NCBI GenBank assembly: GCA_905221605.1
Contig: CAJNDS010000069.1
Location: forward strand, 864,001-928,000
DNA length: 64,000 bases
Reading direction: 5' to 3'
Origin: Symbiodinium natans
Taxonomy: Eukaryota; Sar; Dinophyceae; Suessiales; Symbiodiniaceae
Shown piece by piece: positions 32,943-44,030 of the stretch. Under the pieces are notes generated by a model. That model did not search any database and was not told where the DNA came from. It saw only the letters and a program-made list of their open reading frames with translations. The position numbers and the translations under genes are program-made. Numbering within the stretch: the first letter of the stretch is position 1; every line of letters starts with the position of its first letter.

Positions 32943-33026
32943 CTCTTAGAAGATGATAAAGAGCTTAAGCTCGGAGTCTACGAGCAGCCTCCTGTCCTGC
33001 GCAACCCGTTGTGTCTGGCTTTGTGA
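32943..33026 (+). CDS. Exon-like island with stop
   Basis: The frame reads LLEDDKELKLGVYEQPPVLR followed by NPLCLAL and TGA. An acidic start and a Pro-rich middle give it a natural composition. The sequence directly downstream to 33,120 remains free of filler and is open in another frame, so an intron or frameshift near 33,020 is possible. Confidence 0.45.
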   Translation, partial: LLEDDKELKLGVYEQPPVLRNPLCLAL

Positions 33027-34016
33027 CTCTGTCGCCTGCAGCACCAGTCTCCAGGAGTGTACACGTCTACAACTTCCAGACCCCAAACCTATTCGTGACC
33101 CCATTTGCCCGGCAGCCTTCACCCTTAAGCCTAAACCCCGAAACCCTAAACCCTTAACCTTAAACCCTAAACCCCTGAATGCGAAACCCTCAAACCCCAA
33201 ACCCTAAACAGCCCTAAACCCTTCAACCGTACGTTGAGGCCGATGCCGAGGGCGGCTGCCTCGGCTCAAAGGGATGCCCGGGCCCCCAGAAGTGTAGGGT
33301 TTAGGGCTTACTGACCGGCATCCCTGTGGGGGAGGCTTGGATCCAGCAGTTAGGCAACTTTGAAAGGTTTAGGGTTTGGGGTTTAGGGTTTAGGGCTTAG
33401 GGGTCTTTAAAGGACTTTAAGCGCTGCAAAATGGTCTTTGAAGGGTCTCTCAGTGCTTCTTGCTGTGGGCTTACAACGGATTTTGCGGGTCTGCCCCTTC
33501 ACAGCTGTTAACTTGAAGTGAAACAGCCCCAAAATCGGTAGGGTCGAGAGCCTCACCACAAATATCGATAAGCACAGCCGAAATTACCACCCAAGCCTCA
33601 AACCCCAGACTCTAAACCCTATACCCTTCTGTAGGGATCCGACACAGGCCACCGCATTCACCGGACCTCGGCGAAAGTGAAACTTTATGGCTTGGGACTT
33701 AGGGTCTCCCTCACCAGGCCTTTCGGACCTGCAGGATCTCTTAAAACCCTAACCCCTAAACCCTGGAGCCAATGCCCTGGACCGTGGCGTTGAAAGGTGG
33801 ACTTTGGGATTTCTCCACACTGGGTTTGCAGTGCATTTCGAGTCGGAATGGCGTCTTTGAAGGAGCCAGGAAAATCTACGTTCTGGGCCCTGTAAAGTTT
33901 GGGTTTAGGTGCTTTCCTGCCCGCAGCTCGGCCCCCGACTGGCGCAGCTGTACACTGCCAGCCTGTGGAGTGTCGCAACATCGGGGTTTGGGGCTTCGGG
34001 TTTTTGAGGGCTCTGT

Positions 34017-34346
34017 TTGACTGGTCCGCACCAAGGTATGTTAAACTATAGCTTACCGGCTCTTGCTGGAGAATTGCGGAACTTGGCCCCCAGGCAGGCC
34101 TCTCTTCTAGCCAAGAAGTGCTTTCCAAGCTCAGATTTGGGGAACCCTAAACCCGAAATCCTGAAGGGCAGCAAGCTGAGCCGAGAGACGCCATGCGCCA
34201 CTTTGATGCCCTTGCGCATGCATCAACCACCTGCAGTTTTGTGCAGACCCTCTGAGCCAGGGTCGGAAAAAAACTCAGAACTTGCTGATATCCAGGAAAC
34301 CCATGGACCGCAAGTTAAGATTCAGGGTTCAGGGCCGAGTGGATAA
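34017..34346 (+). CDS. 109-codon ORF or exon
   Basis: From an internal ATG at 34038 the frame reads MLNYSLPALAGELRNLAPRQ and on to a segment ending VLCRPSEPGSEKNSELADIQ before a stop at 34346. A short heptamer-derived stretch (NPKPEI) interrupts the middle, so two exons may be fused by reading through a small intron. The function is unknown. Confidence 0.35.
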   Translation: MTGPHQGMLNYSLPALAGELRNLAPRQASLLAKKCFPSSDLGNPKPEILKGSKLSRETPCATLMPLRMHQPPAVLCRPSEPGSEKNSELADIQETHGPQVKIQGSGPSG

Positions 34347-35604
34347 AAAAACAACAATGATAGTCATAGAACGTATATGAATAAACCGCGATGACAATTG
34401 CGACTTCATACTAGGAATGGACAATAAAGGTCACGATACAAGGATCTTGAATCCCTTTTAAGCCCTTTACACTGAACCCTGAACCCAAGTTCCACCCTGT
34501 GCTATGCAAAGACCTGCGGTTTTGAGTTTACGATTTAGGGCTTGAATTCCTTCATCTTGTTTGTGATTATGCTAACGTGCTCTGGATATATGGTATCAAG
34601 TACACAATCGTGTTTACTTTTCATTGGACTCTCCCTCACAAGAGAATGGAGGTTTGGCAGTGGCCCCAAACCCTAAGCCCTAAAACCTACATCCAAAACA
34701 GGGGAGGCTAGGATGGGTGAAGGGCAGGCTTAAATCAGGGGAGGGGTTTGGACCCCTCCAAGCTCAAAGCTTTAACTCACGCAGCATAGGTTTAGGGTTT
34801 AGGGTTTAGGGGCTAGGGTTTAGGGTCTAGGGTTAGGAAGCCCGCCCTACCATGTTTCACGACAAGTCTGAGGCCAGGACCGTCGCCCAACCTCAACCAG
34901 ACAATAGCTGTGTTAGTGTGCCATTGCGTGCCAGATGTTTCCAACATCTGAACTCGCACATATCGGAGCTTCCGAAAACTAGGGACGAGCCCTGTTACCC
35001 ACCCATTGAGAAGGATCCCCCAACGAGGAACCCCTAATCCCTAAGCCCTAGGGTTCATATTGGGAACATTGGGTCTTACATCCCCCTCAGACACCTAGCC
35101 TAGGGGTCCCTGAGGAAGGGTCCAGGGCTGGAGGCTCCGGAGCTTGAGTTTATGTAGGGTGCTTTTGCGCTTGTTAGGGTTCAGGGTTGAGGGTTTTAGG
35201 CTTTTGGGGTTTTTGTGCTTTATCCTCCTTCCTGCGGAGAGGTGCTGTGGGAAGAGCTTTGAAACTGGATCTGTTGATCATGTGTAGGGCTTCGACTCTC
35301 ACCCCCATCTTCCCCCTCCCGAACACCCCACTCAGCACAGCGCTCACCACCGTCGGGCGGAGGAGAGACTGCGGCAAGGAGCTCAGGAGAGAGAGCCTCA
35401 CTTAGCAAGCTTGAGTAATCTCAGAAATGGCTTTGGAGAGTGCTCTGGGCTGACATTAGCCCCAATACCGCTAATCCTGCATCCTGCAAAGAATTGCTTC
35501 GCCCACTCGGGTCGGGTGGAGGGTTTCAGTACCCCTAGCTCAAGATCCCTCAGAAGCTGTAGCAGTCAGGCATCTCGCTAAACCCTGAAAACCCTAAACT
35601 GCAG

Positions 35605-35672
35605 CCAACCTCGCGGCTGAGGACTGGGCGCACGAGTCCACTGCCTTAGGCCATGGAGAAGTGGGCCTCTGA
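35605..35672 (+). CDS. 3'-exon-like island
   Basis: ACTGCAG (AG at 35603-35604) is followed by NLAAEDWAHESTALGHGEVG, a leucine and TGA (35670-35672). Short but consistent in border, frame and stop. No family is recognised. Confidence 0.4.
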
Positions 35673-35774
35673 GCTTTAAAAAGAAAAATCCAAAGCCCAA
35701 GACCCTAAGCCCTAAACCTCACCTGACCTAAGCCCTAAACCCTACGCTCCACCAAGCCCTCACAACCCTAAGCC

Positions 35775-35852
35775 GTGATTGACCCAAGCCTGGGTCTGAG
35801 TGAGGACGGTTTTCGACTCTATCACACTCAGCTTGTGGGCAAGCTGGGCTCG
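35775..35852 (+). CDS. Exon-like island with GT donor
   Basis: The frame reads VIDPSLGLSEDGFRLYHTQL and VGKLGS and then meets TCG|GTATGC (GT at 35853). The segment resembles part of a globular enzyme, but I cannot name it. It supports continued plus-strand transcription up to about 36.3 kb. Confidence 0.4.
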
Positions 35853-36069
35853 GTATGCTTAGGGTTTAGGGCCTAAACCCTAAACTCCCAAGCTTTGGGC
35901 TCTACTGGGCTTGAAAGGGCGAGCGCACCTCGCAAAATCCCGCAGAGCCCGAACCCAAAACTGAGAGACGGCTCTTAAGACCCCCCCCTTAAAACCCTAA
36001 ACCTAAACCCTGGCCTTGGCTCTTCGTTTCGGGTTTGGGGTTTCAGGGCTGGGGGTTCAGGTATAGGGC

Positions 36070-36336
36070 TTGGGGCTTAAGGACTTAAGAGCACGGAACG
36101 CACCTCGCTACATCTCACAGCATCTCACAGCCATTTTCGGGCAAGAGCTCATGCTGCGTTCGCGCAGGAATGCGAGTGGACTCCGCGCCATTACTACTTT
36201 CAGTTTCTGCTCCCATTCCCACGCGAGCTATGTGAGACTCTGTCGTTACGGCTCTTCGGGCCAAATCACGCTGTCTGCGGCAAACTATACGCTGTCTGCG
36301 CTCACCCTCAGGCCGAGGGTTTCCCTTCTGGATTAG
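36070..36336 (+). CDS. 88-codon ORF or exon
   Basis: After a short filler-derived start the frame becomes repeat-free and reads QELMLRSRRNASGLRAITTF, continues through SHASYVRLCRYGSSGQITLS and ends SALTLRPRVSLLD at a TAG. It is the last plus-strand island before the minus-strand sulfotransferase exon, only 50 bp away. The family is unknown. Confidence 0.35.
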   Translation: MGLKDLRARNAPRYISQHLTAIFGQELMLRSRRNASGLRAITTFSFCSHSHASYVRLCRYGSSGQITLSAANYTLSALTLRPRVSLLD

Positions 36337-36389
36337 GTTTTAGAGTTTAGGGTTTAGGGTTTAGAGAATATAGGCCTCTGTTCACAGGT

Positions 36390-37173
36390 TCAGGACCCGC
36401 GGACTGAGAAGCAGGACCGGCACGAGTCTTTCGACACGTTGTACACGACAAGATTTGCCTTGAACACGCCCAGCGCCGCAGAATACACGACTTCATCAAT
36501 ATCATCATGAAACCCCAGCAGCTGAGATGTGTCGTAGTCGACGGAAGCATTTTTTCCCCAACTTGAAGGTCGAATGTCCACAAATTCCTCTGGTTGACAA
36601 GGTCCACCAAACATTTTGTGGAAAAGGCAGACGGACATGTCCCACTCCTCCGTAATGCCCACAAAAGCAAAGCCCTCCCGCACCCGTCGGGACGCTTCCC
36701 TCGCATCCTCGGAGGTCATCTTGGGCCTCTGAGGGTCAAGGGGAGATCCGTCTCCCGTGAGCTGGTACGTCATGCCTCCCTTCCACAAGTTTGCGAACTC
36801 CAGGAGAGGCTTCCGTGGCAGCTGCTCAAGGGCGCGCCACTCATCACACGCAGGCCAGTGGTCCCAAGAGAAGGTGGAGGCAAAGGCATCGTCCAGGTCA
36901 TGATAACCTGACAGAATGCGTTGATCCGGCTCGCGGAAGAATCCCACCAATCGGCCTTTTTTTGCTGTGTAGTTGCCAAGGGCTGGGTGTGGAGGATATA
37001 CACACTCCATACCCTGCGAACACCACGATGGGCACACTTTGGTGAGGAACTCTGGCAAGAAACAGTAGCCAAGGGTCGTTCTATCAACGCTGCGCAATGT
37101 CAATCCGGGACAAACACCAGGCAGGTTGATTAAGCTGTTGACAAACGAAGTGCCGCACTTCGGGCAATGAAAC
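36390..37173 (-). CDS. Sulfotransferase-family 3' exon
   Basis: A minus-strand frame of about 260 residues runs from an AGCTCAG acceptor (exon start 37173) to TGA at 36392-36390. It opens with FHCPKCGTSFVNSLI, the 5'-phosphosulfate-binding motif of PAPS-dependent sulfotransferases (P-K-x-GT-S/T). About 50 residues later comes GFFREPDQRILSGYHD, the 3'-phosphate-binding R-x-P-x-x-R-x-x-S motif. The middle carries a helical segment (DAREASRRVREGFAFVGITE) followed by WDMSVCLFHKMFGGPC, as in Sulfotransfer_2-like proteins. It would transfer sulfate from PAPS to a carbohydrate or protein acceptor, usually in the Golgi; the acceptor is unknown. There is no ATG at the exon start, so a signal-anchor exon should lie upstream; none is identifiable in 37.2-38.6 kb. 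The frame is intact. Confidence 0.75.
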
Positions 37174-38560
37174 CTGAGCTAAAAGTAGCCAACCCTAGAA
37201 GCACCCACATGCAAACCTCGAGAGACTGTCAAGAGTCAAGTCTTAAACACTTTTTGTTGGAGATCAGATTCCCGTTCCTTCTCCAAGCAATTCAGGCAAG
37301 AGACCACCAAAGAGGCTCGGCGGCTTGTAAGCGTTCTTCCGGCGGGCCTGCCGAAGAACGCAGGGTTCCGCAACTACAGCCGCCAAACGGCGCATGCAAA
37401 CCAAGCCAAAAAAATGCCGGGTTCCCAGCCCCACACGGCACACCAAAACAAATGCCGGAGCGCAGGTTCCGAAACGCCACTCGCGAACGCTTCGCGGACG
37501 CTTCATGGACGCTCACGGACGTTTCAGCAATGACTTTGGGAACCTCTTTTCCACTCCAGACCCCAAACTCTTTAAACGAGGACCCTTCGGCAGCGTATTC
37601 GGGAACAAGAACCCCACACAGTGAGGCTTGTGAAATGAAGGAAGCCTCATGGCTTACACTGCTTGTAGTCGCTATGTACGAACTGCCACAGTGCAACACA
37701 ACAGCCACCAGGTTTCTGAAGCGTATCTTCAAGCTTACCAGGCTTGCAATGCCATCTGACTACAAACGAGCTACCTTCCAAGAAGCCTCCAAGATTACGA
37801 GATGTTACGAGAAGAAAAAGGCCTGGGCAACGAATATGTGTAGCTACAGACCCACTAATATATAAGCCTTGGAAATTAGTTGCTTTCGCTAACTTGTGAA
37901 ACTGAAAAATGGCACATGCCATGTTGACTTGGCTTTCGCTTGTAATGAGGCTTTGGTGACATCCTTTCAGTCGAAGGACTTGCATACACACATACATCAT
38001 ACTACCCACCGTAAATCTTCTAATTCGGTTCTACAAACACGGTCCATCAAAGTGGAAAGTGCCCACCGTTTACGGTGCCTGTGAGGATATATAATCATAT
38101 GTTCGACGCAAAGAACACTGTTTGTTTCTGCCATGCACGCGGTATTGCTACAAGCAGCAGGCAAGAAAAGCTTGTTCCCGGCCTGTCAACGCAAGCTGGC
38201 GTTGAAGCAACTGGATCGCCCAAGCATCGTCACCGCGTGTTGCATCCAGCATGCAAAGCGATGCAAAGAAGTAGAGAACACCAGCCCATGTGCTCTTCAA
38301 GGCATCGAACATGTCGCGCCATGAACGGTTCGGAATCGACTGTAAGCAAATGGCTGCAGGGTGGCCAGCACCAATGACTAGAATGGCTAGAATACATTGC
38401 TTGCACTAAAAAACAGAAGCTCACTATACAGGACCAAGTACACACTCGACGTTTAGTGCTTCAGGATGACAACATCAATGGTATGGTCTACTTTACATGC
38501 TTTGATGCAACACCTATCCTGAACAAGGCAGATGTTGTACCTCCAGAACGCTAAATCAAA
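37174..38560. other. Unique sequence, no assignable gene
   Basis: This stretch has no telomere-like repeats and would contain the upstream intron and missing 5' exon(s) of the sulfotransferase gene. A 232-codon plus-strand frame (37,167-37,865) and several shorter ones exist, but their composition is shadow-like and no motif is recognisable. I see no repeats or RNA genes. Confidence 0.5.
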
Positions 38561-41500
38561 TGAGCTTTGGGGTTTGGGTGTTTTGGGGATTGTTGGGTTT
38601 TGTGCTCTTGGTTTTTGAGTTTGATCGGGAGTCAGGAGTCCTTTTTTGTTATTTGGTTTTTGGGGCTTCGAAGTTTAGGGTGTTAGATGTTTGTCGTCTC
38701 CGATCCGCTGGCGCCGTTGCGTCGCACTGCCGAAAAAGTGGCAATGTGCCTGCTGCTAAGTTGCCTTTTTGTTCTGCCCGTAGCGGGCGGGTTGTAACGG
38801 ACTAGTTTGCTGGGGCAAGCACTGCGCGCTAGTTGAATCCACCGTCTGCTTTGAGACGCAGACCTTGCACGCTATTGGCAAGGAGGAAGACGGCCTGTGG
38901 AATGCCCCTAAGTTGTTCGCTGACGCCGGCGAACTCTTTTGACTGACAAGCAGCGATGTTGGCGAGCTGCTGCATGCTGTGTTTGCCAGCTCGATGCTTG
39001 ATTTCCTTGTGGACCTTCTCCTCCTCCCCCCAGAATGCCTTTTGACTAAAGGCCTGATGGAACATAAAGCGAAGTAAAGCGAATCCTCACTAAACTCTAA
39101 GACTCCAAGCCTCATAGAGGCGCCCGAGAAAGCCCTTAGAAGCAATAACAACAGACATACCAGGGGGGTGTTATGCCCACACATTGGCGAATCAATCCTG
39201 CGCTAATCAATCCTGTGCTGGCGACAGGATTGGCGACAGGATTGCCGAACCGGCATGCAGGAGGCACGCAGAAGGCGCAGGACGCGGGCAGGTCGCTGCA
39301 GTCCGTGGCAGATGACGCACAGCGAGGCTTCGGTGCTGCGGCGGCCCGGCGAGTGGAGGAGGTACCCGACGCTTAGCCACACGTAACCCATCGCCCCCCG
39401 TGAAGCTCGCGCAGGCCAGGGAGTCTTGGAGCCCTCGCCCAAAAAACCGTCAAACCCAACGCCAACCCTGCGTGCCCCAAAACCCCCACGGCCGCCACAT
39501 TCTCTCAACAGCCCCATATCTGAATTCATATACAAGGTCCCCAAGGGCGGCGTCGTGAGTAGGGGAGGCGACTTCAACCCTAAACCTTGAACCCTGAACC
39601 CTGAACCCGCAAGGCAGGGCCCAGACGCACAACGTCCCAGGGAGGCCAGCGCTACGTTGGCCTCCTCGATGGGATGCCCCGGCCTCTTGATGAGGCTGGG
39701 TTTGGGGTTTAGGGTTCCAGGTTTGGGGTTTGGGGTTTGGAGTTCAGGGTTTGGGGTTTGGGGTTTAGGGTTAGCGGAACCAAAACAAGGCACTCGAGTC
39801 TAAAACCGAAGCCCTACACCAAGGCACAAGACTGCCATTTAGGGTTTAGGGCTTGTGTCTACGGCTAAGGTTTGCAGCAGCACCCACACATCATAACATG
39901 CCCAACCCGCCAATGAACCCCTCAACTCTACACCTCCACAGCCTCGGACCAACAAAACAACGCAAAACCCTAAACCACGTTCCTAAACCCATCTAAACCC
40001 CAAACCCTTCCGGCTTAGGCTTTAGGGCTGAGGGGTTGGAGTTCTCGCAGCGAGTCGTGGCAACATCAACCATCAGGACAGACATAGGGCCCTAGAACCC
40101 TAATCCTTGCAACCCAAACCCAAGACCCAGACCTTACAACCCAAAACCTAAGAAAGCCTTGAAGCTTGAGTCTCCACAACCCAAAACCTTCAACTCAGCC
40201 GTGCGTGAGCCGGTCTAAGGATCATCCGAAGCCGACAGATGCAACCGGCCTCCACAAATCCAAGCAAGCCGCCCACTGCCCAGCCTTTTGCAGCTTGGGC
40301 CTACTCTTAAGCTGTAAGGATTTAGGGTTTAGGGTTTAGGGTTGAGGGGTGAGGGTAACGTCTGTTGCTTAAGGAGTGGGCTTTCAGGATGTGGGAAGGG
40401 GGTTTGGAGTTTTGAGGTCGCTCGTCTGGCTGACTCTTTGCCCGGATAGAACGCTTCGTGTGCCAGCTCTTGCGGCGAGTGTTTTCGCTACGGTGCGCGC
40501 TGCGGATACTATGAGCACTTTCAGATTCTAAGGTCCCCAACCAAACCAAAAACAAGGACGTAAAACCTCATTTAGGAACCCTAACCCAAGACCTTAGGCG
40601 GTGAAAGGAGGAGTCTAGGGTTTTAGGGTTCAGGGTTTTAGGGTCCAGGGTTGGGGTCCCTGTCTGCCTTGGCAGCTGCGTGGAGGGCCCCAATGTGATC
40701 TCGAGACCCTGGCGCCACCTCACTCAAAGCAAGCCCCGAAAACCCTATGAACCTCGGTTTACGGTTTAGGATTTGAGGTTTCAGGGTGAGGTTTTTGCAA
40801 TGGTTTAGGGTTTAGGAAGTTTAGGGCTCCAACTCTCGATTCTCTGGTGCCAGCCAGGTACTTACTTTGCCCTGGACGTCTTCAGCGAGCATCGCAAAAC
40901 CCGAAACCCAACACCCCAAAACCACAACTCCCAAGAGCACCCATGACTTTGGTTCATTTGACACGTGGTCGCACCTGACAACCAGCATTTACCAAGAACA
41001 AGTTGCCCAACAAATGGGCCACAATCGTAAGTGACTAGTTTTCAGGGTAGGGCTCAGGTCATGCAAAACTCTACTGCAACTGGGGCCGCCGAGCCCCACT
41101 CCTGGCCCAGGCTGCCAGTATTGAACCCACAAAATACCCTCAAGCCTAAACCCTAAACCCCTATTCTGGTGTCTGGGCTTGCCACTCTAACGGCCAAAAC
41201 AAGCTCGGAAGCCCTAAAAAGACGTATGAAACACCCCTGGGCCTCCCAACCCCAAGCAACAAACCCGTAAACCTTGAACCCTAACCCCCCTCAACCTCCG
41301 CTAGACCTAAATCTCCATAAGCCCTCCGTCAAAGTGCCCGTCGATGCAGCGCCCCGTGCAGGAAGGAAGCTGCTGAGGGCTGCCAAAGAAGCTTCTGGGC
41401 CTTACCAGGGATCGAGCAACCCTACATTAAGTCTTCGGACTTGGTCTCGGTCTTCGGATCTCTCCGGATTTCGGGGGTTAGGGCCCCAAGGTGTGCGGAT

Positions 41501-42650
41501 CTCAGGGCCTTCTGGCCCGAGGGCCGTAGGGCCTGAGTTGCAAGAGGGCAAGGGTTTCAAGCAATTGCACTGCCATAGGTTCCGCTACTCCAGTTCCCAG
41601 CCACTGCACGCCACACACAGAACCCAGGCAAAAGTGCGACTTAGCAAAAAGGCTTCCGTGGATATCTGTGTCCCACACCATGTACAAGAAAGGTGAAAGC
41701 CGACAAGCCAATTACAAGAAAGCACGAATCAAACATTCACCACCCCAAAGGATTAATGGCTTGTCGGGCTTATCGGCTGCAGCGCAAGTAGAACACCGAG
41801 TGCTTGGAGTGTTTCGGGTTTAGGGTCTTTAGGGTTCGGAGGATTTGTGGTTTCACGGTTTAACCCTACCTCGGTGCCAGGCCATTCATGATCGGTCTGG
41901 AGCGTTCTGCGCGTGGACCAGCCATCGACAGAAATCGATAAGTGGCACCAGCAGTCACTTATCCACATGAAACCCTCGCGATCTTGGGGCTCAGGGTTTA
42001 GGGCTCCTTAGGGTTTAGGATGTGCAAGTAGGGTTGATGTGAGACCTTAAACTGGCAACTTCGCTCACACATGTCAGCTCCCCGAGAAGTCATGCAGGGC
42101 CATTCCCTCCCTCACACTCTGCACTTGTACTTCTTCTTGGCGAATCAGGTACCGAGAGAAGCTACCTTTCTTGAATCGGGGGCGGACGATCTGTCAATCC
42201 TGCGCAATGCACAAGCAAAAGACGCATGAAAAAAATACTTTCGTGACTTGCGCGCCGTCACTGGAAGAACGGCTGACAAGCCAATCCGACGTAATCTCTC
42301 CGATCTTGGCCTGCTGCGAGCTTGGCGGACGAGATCAGAAGCCTTGATTCCTGCTTTGCATCCCGAATGGAGGGCCTCCGTCGCCTTCGCTTCCTAGAAA
42401 AAGTCTGCGCTGCTGCGCCGCGGGTCGCCGATCTGCAGCTTCTCCATGACCATGCCCAGGGAACTGTCGGAGGGTTCCTATGGAATCCCCACCCAAACAA
42501 TGCAGAAGGCCTCTAAGAGCGGCTAGGTGGTACCAGGCAAAGGAGATTCCAGGAAGAACTTCTTGTGAGCCTTGCAGTTGCGGAGGCTCTCCTTCACCAG
42601 GTCCGGGTACAGCTTCCCCAAGATCCTGCAAAAAAAGACTTCACAGGGTT
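38561..42650. repeat. Telomere-like heptamer filler with coding islands, block 6
   Basis: This is the last block of the mosaic. Heptamers are common at 39,560-40,140, 40,320-40,900 and 41,780-42,040 and rare elsewhere. Islands without their own entry are plus 39,240-39,376 (TQKAQDAGRSLQSVADDAQR), minus 40,380-40,555 (a basic Ser-rich frame), 41,290-41,695 (open on both strands) and minus 41,860-41,968 (WISDCWCHLSISVDGWSTRR). AATCAATCCTG and GGCGACAGGATTG are each duplicated in tandem at 39,188-39,246. Confidence 0.65.
38829..39065 (-). CDS. 78-residue hypothetical protein
   Basis: An ATG at 39065 opens a repeat-free frame to the TAG at 38829: MFHQAFSQKAFWGEEEKVHK, a central amphipathic region (HSMQQLANIAACQSKEFAGV), and an end reading AVFLLANSVQGLRLKADGGF. 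It would be a small, mostly helical, soluble protein with a weakly hydrophobic C-terminal part. No family is recognised. It could also be a single exon; the neighbouring sequence gives no clear splice sites. Confidence 0.4.
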   Translation of the reverse strand: MFHQAFSQKAFWGEEEKVHKEIKHRAGKHSMQQLANIAACQSKEFAGVSEQLRGIPQAVFLLANSVQGLRLKADGGFN

Positions 42651-43943
42651 TAGGGCTTAGGCTAAAATAGGGTCTACGGTTTAGGGTCTTCAAGACTCGG
42701 CTGGGTGTGTGCAGGATACGAACATCCCTTCAAAAAAGATGCAGCATCCGAGGCGCCGATCCAACCTCTCACACTCCAAGAACAGGAAGCCGTACTCTTT
42801 GGACTTCCGTCGTGGGGGTGTTACCTTGAGCTCTTTCGCCCGGCTCATCGGCATTTCGCGGGCGACGACGGACTGAATCCCTGACTCCCGATAGAGCTGG
42901 AAGTCGGCTTCTCTGCACAGAAGGTCGAAGCTTTGACCTTTGCACCTCAGGCAAGTGCGGTCCAGGGGACCCCTGCAACCGGGGTGGATGACGTGAAAAT
43001 GATCCGCCATGGCTGTCGCTGTCGCCGTCGGCCGGGAGAGGTTGAAGTTCGACAGAGGGGGTACGTCTTTCCTTGGCTCAGCTTTACTGCTTGTTGGGTG
43101 TTCCCTCAAAAAAATGTCAGCCTTACGCAACACTTGCGCGTCTGCCCTAAAGCTTGCATGGCCCAGGTTCAAGTAGATGATGTCGGGCCTTGCCCGGATG
43201 ATCGCGTCGTACTTCACACCGGCCTGAGGCTGAAAGACGTCCAAGAGATAGTCAAAGGCCGCTTGGATGCGATAGCACTGCGAATAGATACGCCCTCGCA
43301 CATCTTTTTTTACGTCCTTCGAGTCCCAGGCTGGCTCGTGGCCTTTGCTGCAGTTGCGCTTGACAGGCTGGTAGCTCGGCGGCATAAACTGCACGTACGT
43401 GGGCCGCAGCAACTTGCTGCAAGCTTTGAGCTGTTCGCTGCCGTAGTCATGTGCCATCCGTCCCCATTTGGCATCCTCTTCCTCCAGGGCCATAAACAGG
43501 AACACGTCCACTTTCCAATCTTCACCGGGAACCGGTCTCGCCAAGCCGTCCACCAGCCTCCTCTTAATATTCTCACACACGGCAGGCCACACCAAAGCGC
43601 GCGCTGCGCCGATGAGAAGCAGAGCCGCATGCCTCTTGCCAGCTTCAGCTCTCGGAGCCGGCGCGGCCGTGGTCGCAGCCATGGCCGCAGCCGTGGCCGC
43701 AGCTGTGGGCACGTTGGAGGCGTAGGACGGCAGGCTTGCAGGGGTGTCTGGGGTGACCGGGGTAATTGGGGCGACTGCTGCAGCCGCAATGGGGGTATCG
43801 GTCGGGGCAGCCGACTTGTAAAAACTCTCAAAGCTGACCTTCTCAGCTTGAAGCCGGAAGCCGGGTGCAGGTGCCCAGAACATGCTGAAGAGCGTGGCAA
43901 CCCCCAGCAGCAGACAGCAGCACAAGGCTTGCACTCGCTCCAT
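42534..43943 (-). CDS. Type II membrane glycosyltransferase-like protein, at least two exons
   Basis: From the ATG at 43943 the protein starts MERVQALCCCLLLGVATLFS, a signal anchor at residues 5-25, followed by a long Ala/Pro/Thr-rich stem (residues about 45-115). A globular part begins HAALLLIGAARALVW and includes DVFLFMALEE, YSQCYRIQAAFDYLLDV and YDAIIRARPDIIY (around residue 250). That order (GxxR start, D-x-F-L-F strand, helix, then R-x-R-x-D) is found in plant DUF7796-like and related Golgi glycosyltransferase-like proteins, so a lumenal sugar-transfer role is inferred. The first exon probably ends at 42727 with a GA donor. Joining GG to the G after TTTTTTGCAG at 42625 keeps the frame and gives ILGKLYPDLVKESLRNCKAH up to a GT at 42533. 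A further exon after TTTTTCTAG near 42,388 is likely. A CAG at 44032-44031 may be the cis- or trans-splice acceptor of the 5' leader. Confidence 0.6.
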
Positions 43944-44030
43944 TTGGATGTTGACGAGATCCCATGTCAAGAGGCGGCTAAGCTTCAATTGGACGTGACA
44001 GCTGTCCCTGGCTGACGGGAATACCCGAAC

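Larger units (their letters stand above)
27739..36365. repeat. Telomere-like heptamer filler with coding islands, block 5
   Basis: Heptamer filler continues, with a TTGAGGG variant array at 30178-30267, TTTAGGG runs at 29395-29435, and an (AT)n tract at 30567-30612. Minus-strand islands dominate to about 30.8 kb and plus-strand islands from about 31 to 36.3 kb. Extra plus-strand islands not listed separately are 28330-28551 (AYNLQCPWCKPRYPNYPV), 32110-32180 (DALYGAVAWSSSQAACHGWG), 32651-32842, 33772-34020, 34852-35037 and 35435-35580. Two related blocks containing GAACAGCGCCCGGTC lie at 30418 and 30508. Between 34340 and 34640 there is a heptamer-poor AT-richer stretch with nothing recognisable. 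Confidence 0.7.

Noticed and set aside
1-42650. A chromosome end or terminal telomere
   Set aside because: The heptamer blocks occur in both orientations, are short and decayed, and alternate with unique coding-like DNA. The longest clean array (13,655-13,748) has unique sequence on both sides.
42933-44015. A 360-codon plus-strand gene
   Set aside because: It is the exact antisense of the glycosyltransferase-like exon, is rich in Arg, Cys and His, and shows no domain. The minus-strand frame has a signal anchor and recognisable motifs.
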